Shown one piece after another: positions 24,763 through 32,318 of a stretch of 64,000 bases of DNA; the first letter of the stretch is position 1, and each line of letters starts with the position of its first letter. Origin of the DNA: Agathobaculum desmolans ATCC 43058 (GTDB taxonomy: Bacteria; Bacillota; Clostridia; Oscillospirales; Butyricicoccaceae). Made by a program: the position numbers and the translations under genes. The stretch lies in NCBI RefSeq assembly GCF_000701665.1, contig NZ_JNJN01000002.1:59187-123186 (forward strand). Direction: 5' to 3'. The notes under the pieces are model-generated. The model was not told where the DNA came from, did not search any database, and worked only from the letters and a program-made list of their open reading frames with translations.

Positions 24763-26238
24763 ATGCGTATTCAGCATAACATCATGGCGATGAACGCCTA
24801 CCGCAACTACAACAACAACACCTCGGCACTGTCCAAGAACCTCGAGAAGCTCTCCTCGGGCTACAAGATCAACCGCGCGGGCGACGATGCGGCAGGTCTG
24901 GCTATTTCCGAGAAGATGCGTGCGCAGATCACTGGCTTGCAAACCGCGCAGAAGAACGTAAAGGACGGTATCTCGCTGGTAAAGACCGGTGAGGGCGCAA
25001 TGCAGGAAGTACAGGACATGCTCAACCGTATGGTAGAGCTGGCTACCCAGTCCGCCAACGGCACCTACGATAACGAGGTTGACCGTGACAACCTGCAGAA
25101 GGAAGTAGACCAGCTCAAGACTGAAATCGACCGCATCGCTGATTCCGCAAACTTCAACGGCATCAAGCTGCTCGACGGCTCGCTGGCTGAGTCCAAGGTT
25201 GATTTGACTTCTGCTACCATTGGTGGTGCTGATGGTACCATCACGAATGTGGCTGCTACTGGTGCCAAGTCTGACATTACAGTTGCGGCTGCTGGTACGA
25301 CAGGCGATCACAAGCTTACGGTAGAATATGCAACTGCGGACGGCAGCCTGAAAAAGGTTGAGTTGACCTATAACGTTAAGAATACTACCGGTGCGAACAA
25401 TCAAGCCACTGCAATCCGAGATGCCATTTCCAAAAATGCCGAGCTGTCTGCCATTTTTGACGTTGGCGGAACTGCCGCTAAGGTTGAGCTGACTTCCAAG
25501 GTCACTGGCGAAAAGGGTGCTAAGGTTGTCTCCATGAGCAGTGATGATACTGGTGTTATTACTGCTACGAATGCAGCTGTTACCGCGGGTACAAACGCAA
25601 AAACCACAGTCGACAATATCGCTGGTGTGCGCGCAAACGATAGCATCACGTTGAACGGCAAGACCTATGAGTTTGTCAACAAGGCTGGCGACAAGACCTC
25701 AATCGATGGTGCAACGGCTGTTGTTCTGGGTAAGGATCCCGATGCCACTGTTGCAGCACTGAATGCTGCATTGGACGGCACGGGCATCAGCGTAAAGAAT
25801 GATGGTGGTAAGTTTATGTTTACCGCTGATCAGAATGGTGCTGGCCTGACCCTGCAGATCGGCGATACGTCTGATGATTACAACCAGATGACCGTTAAGA
25901 TCGGCGACGTACATGTACAGGCGCTCGGTCTGAATGGTGTCAGCGTTGCTTCTCAGGATGCTGCACAGGCTGCGGTTAAGTCCATCAAGGACGCGATCAA
26001 CACCGTATCCTCTATCCGCGGTACGCTGGGCGCTACCCAGAACCGTCTGGAGCACACCCAGAATAACCTGTCCGTCATGACCGAGAACATTCAGGACGCC
26101 GAGTCCACCATCCGCGACACCGACGTGGCCGACGAGATGATGGCTTACACCAAGAACAACATTCTGGTGCAGTCCGCGCAGGCAATGCTGGCGCAGGCCA
26201 ACCAGGTGCCGCAGGGCGTTCTCCAGCTTCTCCAGTAA
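24763..26238 (+). CDS. hag: Flagellin
   Basis: The filament subunit, 491 residues. The N-terminal D0/D1 region (MRIQHNIMAMNAYRN, LEKLSSGYKINRAGDDAAG, LQTAQKNVKDGISLVKTGEGAM, ANFNGIKLLDG) and the C-terminal D1/D0 region (RGTLGATQNRLEHTQNNL, ENIQDAESTIRDTDVADEMM, ending VPQGVLQLLQ) are conserved. The centre (about 150-400) is Ala/Thr/Val/Asp-rich and variable, the surface-exposed part. ATG 24763 is chosen by AAGGAGGA and by homology. It has its own sigma-28 promoter and a long structured leader. Confidence 0.98.
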   Translation: MRIQHNIMAMNAYRNYNNNTSALSKNLEKLSSGYKINRAGDDAAGLAISEKMRAQITGLQTAQKNVKDGISLVKTGEGAMQEVQDMLNRMVELATQSANGTYDNEVDRDNLQKEVDQLKTEIDRIADSANFNGIKLLDGSLAESKVDLTSATIGGADGTITNVAATGAKSDITVAAAGTTGDHKLTVEYATADGSLKKVELTYNVKNTTGANNQATAIRDAISKNAELSAIFDVGGTAAKVELTSKVTGEKGAKVVSMSSDDTGVITATNAAVTAGTNAKTTVDNIAGVRANDSITLNGKTYEFVNKAGDKTSIDGATAVVLGKDPDATVAALNAALDGTGISVKNDGGKFMFTADQNGAGLTLQIGDTSDDYNQMTVKIGDVHVQALGLNGVSVASQDAAQAAVKSIKDAINTVSSIRGTLGATQNRLEHTQNNLSVMTENIQDAESTIRDTDVADEMMAYTKNNILVQSAQAMLAQANQVPQGVLQLLQ

Positions 26239-26276
26239 GCAATTTTATTGTACAGTATTTATCCTGTACACCAATA

Positions 26277-26304
26277 GGAAAGCACGCATTTCCGCGTGCT
26301 TTCC
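26277..26304 (+). terminator. Stem-loop between flagellin and the YjfB gene, possible partial terminator
   Basis: GGAAAGCACGC and GCGTGCTTTCC form an 11-bp stem with a six-base loop. No T run follows, so it may stabilise the flagellin mRNA or partly attenuate transcription rather than stop it. A second inverted repeat, TGTACAG/CTGTACA, lies just upstream. Confidence 0.5.
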
Positions 26305-26341
26305 TGCATTTATGCCCCTGTTAAAGAGGAGGTAATCACAA

Positions 26342-26524
26342 ATGAGTATGATGAGCGATATCGCAGGTCTTTCGGTTTCCATGCACGCGGCTGAGCTGCA
26401 GCAGAGCGTATCGATCTCGATTGTCAAAAAGTCGATGGACTCCGCGGAGCTTGCCGCACAGGAGCTTTTGCAGATGCTTCCACCCCAGCCGGGCGTGGGC
26501 GAGCATATCAACACCTATGCGTAA
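26342..26524 (+). CDS. YjfB-family putative motility protein
   Basis: A 60-residue protein matching the YjfB motility family in size and pattern: a short amphipathic N-terminus (MSDIAGLSVSMHAAELQQSVSISIVKKSMDSAE) and a Pro-rich end PPQPGVGEHINTYA. Members often sit next to flagellin genes; their function is unknown. GAGGAGG precedes the ATG by eight or nine bases. It lies about 100 bases after flagellin, behind a hairpin. Confidence 0.82.
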   Translation: MSMMSDIAGLSVSMHAAELQQSVSISIVKKSMDSAELAAQELLQMLPPQPGVGEHINTYA

Positions 26525-26564
26525 AAAAAAATGGGAGGTACGGCGCCGTACCTCCCATTTTTTT
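26523..26564 (+). terminator. Bidirectional terminator between the flagellin unit and the fla/che operon
   Basis: AAAAAAAATGGGAGGTACGG and its reverse complement form a long stem with A and T tracts on either side. It overlaps the stop codons of both the YjfB gene (+) and the EAL-HDOD gene (-), so it ends transcription from both sides. Confidence 0.93.
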
Positions 26565-27879
26565 ATGCTTCCCCTGTGCTTCCGCCGTCCGGCTGCGCGG
26601 CCAGCGCCGCCTGTGCATCCACGGCCTCCTCTTCGCTCACAGCCGGGTGGAGCATCTGCTCCCACATCCGGTTCACTTCTTCCATGCAGTCGAAGTAAAT
26701 GGTTGTAAGCAGGTTTGCCGGTATTCCCAGCTCTTCTGCGTTTTCCGTAATCTGCTTCCAGTCCGCCTTCTCATAGCTGATGATCAGGTCGAGCAGCTTG
26801 CCCGCAATTCCTTCATGCCGCAGCAGTGCGCTGCGCAGTTCGTCCACCATCGGGATATCCGAAAGGATATCCTCCATCGGCGCATCGATCAGGTAGCCCA
26901 GTGTAGAGAACATACCAAGCAGATAGGCCTCCGAACGGGTCAGCGGCTTGTCCTTCATATACCGGTGCAGCTCGCCCGCAAAGCTTGCGCGCATGAACGA
27001 CCGCTTGATAAACTCTTCGGAATCCTCCAGCTCCTGCGCGCTCTGGTCGCCCGCGCTGAGCAGGTATACCCAGCGTTTGATCTGGTTCAGTCCAAGGGTC
27101 ATAATCGCCTGCTGGACGGAGGTCGTCTGTGTCCGGCGTGCAAAATAAGCCGAGTTTGCAATTTTAAGCAGGCTGTAAGTCAGTGTAACATCCATAGAAA
27201 TGATCTGCTCAATTTCCTGCACATCAGGCTCCTCGCGTGTAACCGCAACAACCAAACGGAAGAAATTGCTACGCAGATAGCCGCTTTGATGCACCTTATT
27301 TGCCAGCTTATCCGCCACAAATGCTCCCTGCATACCATAAACGCCCAGTTTTTTGGCCAGATCGAACGTCTGCTGGTCATCCACGCCCGTGGCAATCACG
27401 CGCTTATTCATGCTGTGCGCCACGCGCATAACATTTTCCGCCGAGTTGCCGCCTGTTGTGTGCATGTTGAGCTTGATATAGGAGATATATTCCAACATCC
27501 CCAGATAGCGCGGCGCAAACTGAAAATCGTTAACTGCAATCTGATAGCCTTCCTTTGCATACTGCTGTACCAGATGCATGGCAAAAGGATGGATGATTGC
27601 ACTGTCATCAATCTGAATAATGAGCGAGTCATTCTTAAACAGGTGCGGTGTGCGGCGCGCCAGCAAGGAGCTGGTAAAGGTCATAAATGTACAGGAATCC
27701 TTGAGGGCTTTTTCAGAGTTCTGCATCAGGAAGTCGTAAATTGCTTCCGCAGCAGCAGCATCCTCCCCGGTATCCCCGCCGTATGCTTCATTTCCGTTGG
27801 AATACATAATTTCATATCCCAATACATGGCTGTCCGCGTCCTTAATCGCCTGCCGGACAATATATTTATTTTTTACCAT
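26563..27879 (-). CDS. Degenerate EAL plus HDOD protein (YuxH family)
   Basis: A 438-residue protein. The N-terminal half is an EAL-like domain that has lost its catalytic motifs: the DDFG position reads NDFQF, and EAL reads YEIMYS. The C-terminal half is an HDOD domain (ISMDVTLTYSLLKIANSAYF, QAIMTLGLNQIKRWVYLL). YuxH-type proteins are regulatory, not phosphodiesterases, as far as known; relatives affect motility in several bacteria. It is the last gene of the fla/che operon, 24 bases after cheV, with a Gln/Ala/Gly-rich tail. Confidence 0.88.
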   Translation of the reverse strand: MVKNKYIVRQAIKDADSHVLGYEIMYSNGNEAYGGDTGEDAAAAEAIYDFLMQNSEKALKDSCTFMTFTSSLLARRTPHLFKNDSLIIQIDDSAIIHPFAMHLVQQYAKEGYQIAVNDFQFAPRYLGMLEYISYIKLNMHTTGGNSAENVMRVAHSMNKRVIATGVDDQQTFDLAKKLGVYGMQGAFVADKLANKVHQSGYLRSNFFRLVVAVTREEPDVQEIEQIISMDVTLTYSLLKIANSAYFARRTQTTSVQQAIMTLGLNQIKRWVYLLSAGDQSAQELEDSEEFIKRSFMRASFAGELHRYMKDKPLTRSEAYLLGMFSTLGYLIDAPMEDILSDIPMVDELRSALLRHEGIAGKLLDLIISYEKADWKQITENAEELGIPANLLTTIYFDCMEEVNRMWEQMLHPAVSEEEAVDAQAALAAQPDGGSTGEA

Positions 27880-27903
27880 GGAATATACCCCCTTTGGCCG
27901 CTT

Positions 27904-28836
27904 TTACCGTTCCTGCTTCTTTTTATCCAGCAAGCCGTCCATCACATCCACCAGATGTCCGATCTCCGGCTTGGAGAGCTGCTCGTCCGCGCCAAGCTCC
28001 TTTCCCTTCACACGCATTTCCTCCGTCACCAGCGATGAGAAAATGATGACCGGTATCTCGCGCAGCACCGGGTCGGATTTGATCAGCTTGGTCAGCCTGT
28101 GTCCGTCCATGCTGGGCATTTCAATATCGGTGATAACCAGCGCGGCATGCTTTTCCAGATTCCCCGGCTCTTCTGCCAGCGGTTCGAGATAGTCCCACAG
28201 CTCCTGCCCGTTTGCGAACATGTGCAGGTTGGTATATCCTGCCTTCTCGAGTGAATCCTGAATCATGCGCGACAGCAGGATCGAATCCTCCGCCACCAGC
28301 ACCGGGCAGCTGCGCTGTGCGCGCGCTCCCTTTCTTTCGATTTCGGATATCTGAATCGTGGTTTCGGGCGCTATTTCCGCAACGATCCGTTCAAAATCAA
28401 GCACGGTCACCAGTTGGCCTTCACACTGGGCAATGCCTGTGGCCACGCCTTCCTCGCCGCCGGAAACCGTTTTATCCGGCTTCTGGATATCTGTCCACGA
28501 AATACGGCTGATCCCTACCACCGTATGCACGCGGAATGCAATATACATTTTATTGAAATTGGTAACGATAAACAAATCCTTGGGATTCGGCTTGGAATGC
28601 TGCCCTGTCAGATAAAAGGGAAGATCCACCACGGTCAGCACAACATCGCGCGGCTTAAATATTCCTTCCACCGCGGGATGCGCATGCGGCATTGCTTTTA
28701 CCGGCACGCTCATCATGATCTCACGCACCTTCGCAACATTAATGCCATACAGGTTATCATCAACCGTAAACTGCATGATTTCAATTTCATTGGTTCCCGA
28801 TTCCAGCAAAATGTTGCCACGCTTATTTTCCTGCAT
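27904..28836 (-). CDS. cheV: CheV, CheW-receiver chemotaxis coupling protein
   Basis: A 310-residue fusion of a CheW domain (about 10-165; FTVDDNLYGINVAKVREIM, VEGIFKPRDVVLTVVDL) and a REC domain (about 178-305) with the acidic pair E183-D184 and phospho-acceptor D237 in LVITDIEMPSMDG, then Lys in SKPEI. CheV couples CheA to receptors and helps adaptation when phosphorylated. The start 28836 (MQENKRGN) has AAAGGAGTG upstream; a longer reading frame upstream is not supported. It lies 28 bases after cheD. Confidence 0.95.
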   Translation of the reverse strand: MQENKRGNILLESGTNEIEIMQFTVDDNLYGINVAKVREIMMSVPVKAMPHAHPAVEGIFKPRDVVLTVVDLPFYLTGQHSKPNPKDLFIVTNFNKMYIAFRVHTVVGISRISWTDIQKPDKTVSGGEEGVATGIAQCEGQLVTVLDFERIVAEIAPETTIQISEIERKGARAQRSCPVLVAEDSILLSRMIQDSLEKAGYTNLHMFANGQELWDYLEPLAEEPGNLEKHAALVITDIEMPSMDGHRLTKLIKSDPVLREIPVIIFSSLVTEEMRVKGKELGADEQLSKPEIGHLVDVMDGLLDKKKQER

Positions 28837-28864
28837 AATTCCCACTCCTTTGATCGCTGTTATG

Positions 28865-29344
28865 TCAAAGTATTTTCTCCGGTTTACCGACGACTTTGAT
28901 GCAGCCCTCTCCAGTGGCAACATCAAATAACAACGTACGTGCACTTCGTCCGCCGACATCCTCCCGCAGTAGCCGAACATGCTCCTGCTGTAGCACCTGA
29001 TGCACACTGTCGATATTCCTTTGCCCGATGCTGCCCAGACTCCCGTTGCCTGCCACGTCAAACATTTTCGCCCCGCCCGCGATTTTTGCTACCAGACGTG
29101 AGCGCCGCGCACCTCTTTGTTCCATCTGGCTAATCGTCAACCGTATCCCGGTGTCCGCATACTTCAGCGGCGAGGTACGGTTCGCTTCCATATTCAGCGG
29201 CAGCATAATATGCACCAGCGCCCCCAATCTGATAAACGGGTCATAAAGGCAGATGCCTATGCAGGAGCCTAATGCATAGGTAATCAAAACGCCTTCGTCG
29301 CGTGCTATTTTCATATCGGCAATGCCGACTGTCAGCTTATTCAT
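28865..29344 (-). CDS. cheD: CheD, receptor glutamine deamidase
   Basis: A 159-residue CheD with its Cys-His-Thr triad visible: Cys in YALGSCIGICLYD, His in ALVHIMLP and Thr in YADTGI. It deamidates receptor glutamines and binds CheC, which links adaptation to CheY-P level. The last part, KIAGGAKMF and IGQRNI, is typical. It overlaps cheC by four bases (ATGA), so the two are translationally coupled as in Bacillus. Confidence 0.95.
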   Translation of the reverse strand: MNKLTVGIADMKIARDEGVLITYALGSCIGICLYDPFIRLGALVHIMLPLNMEANRTSPLKYADTGIRLTISQMEQRGARRSRLVAKIAGGAKMFDVAGNGSLGSIGQRNIDSVHQVLQQEHVRLLREDVGGRSARTLLFDVATGEGCIKVVGKPEKIL

Positions 29345-29964
29345 CCGTCAATTCCCAACCTGTGCAGAAGATAATTCAGCGAGCGTACATCCGGTGCAAG
29401 GAGCAGCCGACAGGGAAGCTCCTTCCCCTCCACCAGAAAGCTGCCGCCAATCAACATAATATAATCCGACTGATTGCCACAGGCCACCATTGGTACGGTA
29501 ATGATCGCGCCTTGCATATCAATCGTCAACTGCGGCACGGATGGCACGATTTTGACACCGGACAGCTCAGACAGCGCATTAACAAAAGATGAGATCAGTA
29601 TATTCCCCACCTCGATAACCGCTGAATCCTCTAGTTCTGTCAGCTCGTCATAGCCGGTGATCTGCTTTCCCATAATGTGCTTCAAGATCAGATTGATCGC
29701 GTCCAGCTGCACCAGCGCCAGCATTAACCCATTGATCTCTCCGCTCAGGCTGGAGATAATGCCCGCAGAAACGGTTTCAAAACCACCCAGCTTTTCTACC
29801 GCGTCGTTGAACTCCAGCACCTGAACCTCCGGCAGGGGAATACGCACCTCGCAGCCCAGCAATGCGGATAAGGCGGTCGCAGCACTTCCCGTCCCGATAC
29901 TGCCGACCTCGCGCAGGGCATCGATCTGCTGTGAATTCATTTCCTCATATTTTCGCAAATTCAC
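29341..29964 (-). CDS. cheC: CheC, CheY-P phosphatase (first active site altered)
   Basis: A 207-residue member of the CheC/CheX/FliY family. Two pseudo-symmetric E-x2-N sites are expected. The second is intact (E118-N121 in AVIEVGNIL). The first reads E19-V-G-S22 (LREVGSIGTGSAAT), with Ser for the Asn that normally helps attack on the phosphoryl group, so this half may be inactive. The start is GTG 29964 with AGGAGAG seven bases upstream. CheC binds CheD and is coupled to it here. Confidence 0.93.
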   Translation of the reverse strand: MNLRKYEEMNSQQIDALREVGSIGTGSAATALSALLGCEVRIPLPEVQVLEFNDAVEKLGGFETVSAGIISSLSGEINGLMLALVQLDAINLILKHIMGKQITGYDELTELEDSAVIEVGNILISSFVNALSELSGVKIVPSVPQLTIDMQGAIITVPMVACGNQSDYIMLIGGSFLVEGKELPCRLLLAPDVRSLNYLLHRLGIDG

Positions 29965-29979
29965 GTACTTGCTCTCCTA

Positions 29980-30696
29980 TCAGGTTCTTAATCCATTGAT
30001 TGTTGATTCCACTTCATCTTGTGTCTGCAGCATCTTCAGCGCATAGGAAAAAGAACGCTGCGCTTCAATCACCTTGCCGAACTCCGTTGCAATGTCTGTA
30101 TTAGATGCTTCCAATACGCCTTTCATCGCCTTGCCTGTTGCTGGCAGCGGCGCGCCGTTCTTTGCAACCGGAAGCAGCTTGTTAGAACCCAAATGCTGCA
30201 TCCCGTCTGTATTGGCAAAATCGAATACGCCCACAGGATACGCCGCTTCCGCACCATTGGTCAACGCAATCGGCTGCCGGTTTTGATCCAGCACATAATA
30301 TCCATCGCTGTCGCACAGGTAGAACACAGCCTGCCCTTCGCGCTGTACGCTTCCCCAATGGAAAGCGCCGGAGCGCGTATAGCAAATTTCATTGCTCTGT
30401 GGATTCAGCAGTGCAAAAAAGCCTCGTCCCTCTATGCCGTAGTTTTGTCCGGACTCGCGCGTCATCATGGCACCCTGGGAAAAATCCGTTGCCGTCTGAA
30501 TCATGCGGCTGCCCGATCCACGCGGCAGAACGGCATTGTCAGGCCCCGTCCAGTTTCGATACAGCAGATCGGAAAATTGCGTTTTTTCCGCTTTAAATCC
30601 GGCATTATTGACGTTTGCCAGATTATTAGCTGTTACATTCAGCCGTTTCTGTTGCTGTGATGCCGCAACTGAAGCGGCATAAAAGGACTGATTCAT
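29980..30696 (-). CDS. flhP: Flagellar rod/hook-basal body protein, FlgG-like (FlhP type)
   Basis: A 238-residue distal-rod family protein. The N-terminal motif KRLNVTANNLANVNNAGFK and C-terminal FGKVIEAQRSFSYALKMLQTQDE are the coiled-coil ends common to FlgB/C/E/F/G proteins; EGRGFFALLNPQ and YTRSGAF mark the core. In Bacillus the pair flhO-flhP takes the place of flgF-flgG. Start 30696 has AAAGGGAG upstream. It sits between flhO and cheC. Assignment as FlhP rather than FlhO rests on order. Confidence 0.88.
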   Translation of the reverse strand: MNQSFYAASVAASQQQKRLNVTANNLANVNNAGFKAEKTQFSDLLYRNWTGPDNAVLPRGSGSRMIQTATDFSQGAMMTRESGQNYGIEGRGFFALLNPQSNEICYTRSGAFHWGSVQREGQAVFYLCDSDGYYVLDQNRQPIALTNGAEAAYPVGVFDFANTDGMQHLGSNKLLPVAKNGAPLPATGKAMKGVLEASNTDIATEFGKVIEAQRSFSYALKMLQTQDEVESTINGLRT

Positions 30697-30720
30697 GCTT
30701 TAACGCTCCCTTTCGATTTA

Positions 30721-31476
30721 TTAAACACGGCCAAGCTCGGTTGAAGTCTTCGTCATAAGCTGATCATACATTTTGCTCATCTGCGATGCACTCTGCAAAG
30801 CCCGTTGGCAGGTTATCATCTCCGTCATCTGCTGCACCAAGTCAATATTAGAGCGCTCGATCATTTTATGATGAATGATCATATTGCCTGCGGCCTGCGG
30901 CTGGATGTTAGAGGTGAACATCCCCTCCCCCGTCTTTTCCAGAGCCTGTGCCGGATCGGCAAATGCAAACACGCCCAAAGTACCCAGCACACGCCCGTCT
31001 GCTCCCGTAATCGTGCCGTCAGCTAAAGTAGTGATATGATCTGTTCCAAGATAGATGGGCTGTCCATTTTGCCCCAGCACGCGCCCTTGTCCGGCAAGAT
31101 AGAGATACCCCTGATTGTCCAGCATAAACGAGCCGTTTCGCGTATATACCCGCCCGGCCGCACTTTGAACGGCAAAATATCCTTCCCCTTCTATGGCGAA
31201 GTCGAACGGCAGCCCTGTCGGCTCCAACCCTCCCTGAGAGTGATCAGTATATACCTCGTCAAGTGCTGTGATATAACTCGTCGTTGTACCCAATGCCTGC
31301 GGAGCTTTCTGCTTGTTTCCCACCCGGCTGCGCATGACCTCATCAAATGTCGTGTCCGCATAGCGATCTGCCTTATAGCCCGTAGTGGCAGTATTGCTCA
31401 TGTTATTACCGACCACATCCAGATTCCTCGTCTGCGTAAGCATGGCCGAGGTCAGATCGTAAAATCCTTTATACAC
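30721..31476 (-). CDS. flhO: Flagellar rod/hook-basal body protein, FlgF/FlgG-like (FlhO type)
   Basis: A 251-residue paralogue of the next gene. It has RNLDVVGNNMSNTATTGYKADR at the N-terminus, FAIEGEGYFAVQ and VYTRNGSFMLDNQGYL in the core, and RSNIDLVQQMTEMITCQRALQ at the C-terminus. It forms part of the rod. The start is GTG (31476) with AGGGAGGA upstream. It lies 16 bases after sigD. Confidence 0.9.
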   Translation of the reverse strand: MYKGFYDLTSAMLTQTRNLDVVGNNMSNTATTGYKADRYADTTFDEVMRSRVGNKQKAPQALGTTTSYITALDEVYTDHSQGGLEPTGLPFDFAIEGEGYFAVQSAAGRVYTRNGSFMLDNQGYLYLAGQGRVLGQNGQPIYLGTDHITTLADGTITGADGRVLGTLGVFAFADPAQALEKTGEGMFTSNIQPQAAGNMIIHHKMIERSNIDLVQQMTEMITCQRALQSASQMSKMYDQLMTKTSTELGRV

Positions 31477-31492
31477 TGCAATTCCTCCCTGA

Positions 31493-32275
31493 TTATGTAT
31501 CGTATATATAGGCTGTCATTGCGGTTCGGAGCTTCCTAATCGCATTGGAATGGATTTGAGAAACGCGAGGCTCACTGACACCAAGCACCTTTGCTATCTC
31601 TTTCATCTGCAGCATTTTCTGATAATACAATGACAAAACAATCTGCTCGTTTTCCCGCAGATCTGCAATGCTGTCACGCAAGACCTTCTGCATCTCTTTC
31701 TTCTGATAACGCTCCTCCGGCTGGGCATCCGCGTCGCTCTGCGGAAGCTTTTTCACCAGTGTGTCAGAGTCATTTTCATCCAGCATCATATCCAAAGAAA
31801 GCACATTGCACAAGGCGGTCTTGGCAAGCTCTGCCTGATAGCGCTCCACACTGATACCCAGATGTCCAGCTACCTCCTGATCGGTTGGCGCTCTGCCAAG
31901 CCGTGCATATAAGTGTCCGTTGGCCTCATCGATCTCCCGCATGTGCCGGCGCACAGACCGGGGGATCCAGTCCTGTTTACGCGCTACATCAATAATCATG
32001 CCGCGCAAGCGTTTACATATAAAGGTTTCAAACTTTACATTCTGGCTCAGATCAAATTTATCCAAGGCGTTCATTAAAAGGATGATCCCCTCGTTAATCA
32101 TATCATCGACCTGTGCGAAGCTGGCATAAACCCCTCGCAGCTTTAATGCCACATTTTTTACAAGATAGGCATACCGCATCACCAGAACATTTTTCAGTTC
32201 CTTATCACCAGACTGCTTATACTCTTCGAGCAGCGCCTCGTTCGACAGCTCCGCCCACCGTTTCTGTTCTTCCAA
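31493..32275 (-). CDS. sigD: Sigma-28 (SigD/FliA), flagellar late-gene sigma factor
   Basis: A 260-residue sigma-70-family protein with region 2 (YAYLVKNVALKL, QVDDMINEGIILLMNALDKFD, KFETFICKRLRGMIIDVARKQDWIPRSVRR), region 3 (YARLGRAPTDQEVAGHLGIS) and region 4 (LRENEQIVLSLYYQKM, MKEIAKVLGVSEPRVSQIHSNAIRKLR). The motif RKQDWIPRSVRR is typical of sigma-28. The best start is TTG 32275 with only a weak ribosome site, which may limit its synthesis. It directs the sigma-28-like promoters noted in this window. No flgM anti-sigma gene is visible. Confidence 0.95.
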   Translation of the reverse strand: MEEQKRWAELSNEALLEEYKQSGDKELKNVLVMRYAYLVKNVALKLRGVYASFAQVDDMINEGIILLMNALDKFDLSQNVKFETFICKRLRGMIIDVARKQDWIPRSVRRHMREIDEANGHLYARLGRAPTDQEVAGHLGISVERYQAELAKTALCNVLSLDMMLDENDSDTLVKKLPQSDADAQPEERYQKKEMQKVLRDSIADLRENEQIVLSLYYQKMLQMKEIAKVLGVSEPRVSQIHSNAIRKLRTAMTAYIYDT

Positions 32276-32318
32276 AACGCTTCTTCCCGTCCTCTCTCAT
32301 CTGCCGGGCGATGCCAGA

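Noticed and set aside
26277..26304. Full terminator between flagellin and the YjfB gene
   Set aside because: The stem is strong but has no T run, so I list it as a stem-loop of uncertain effect.
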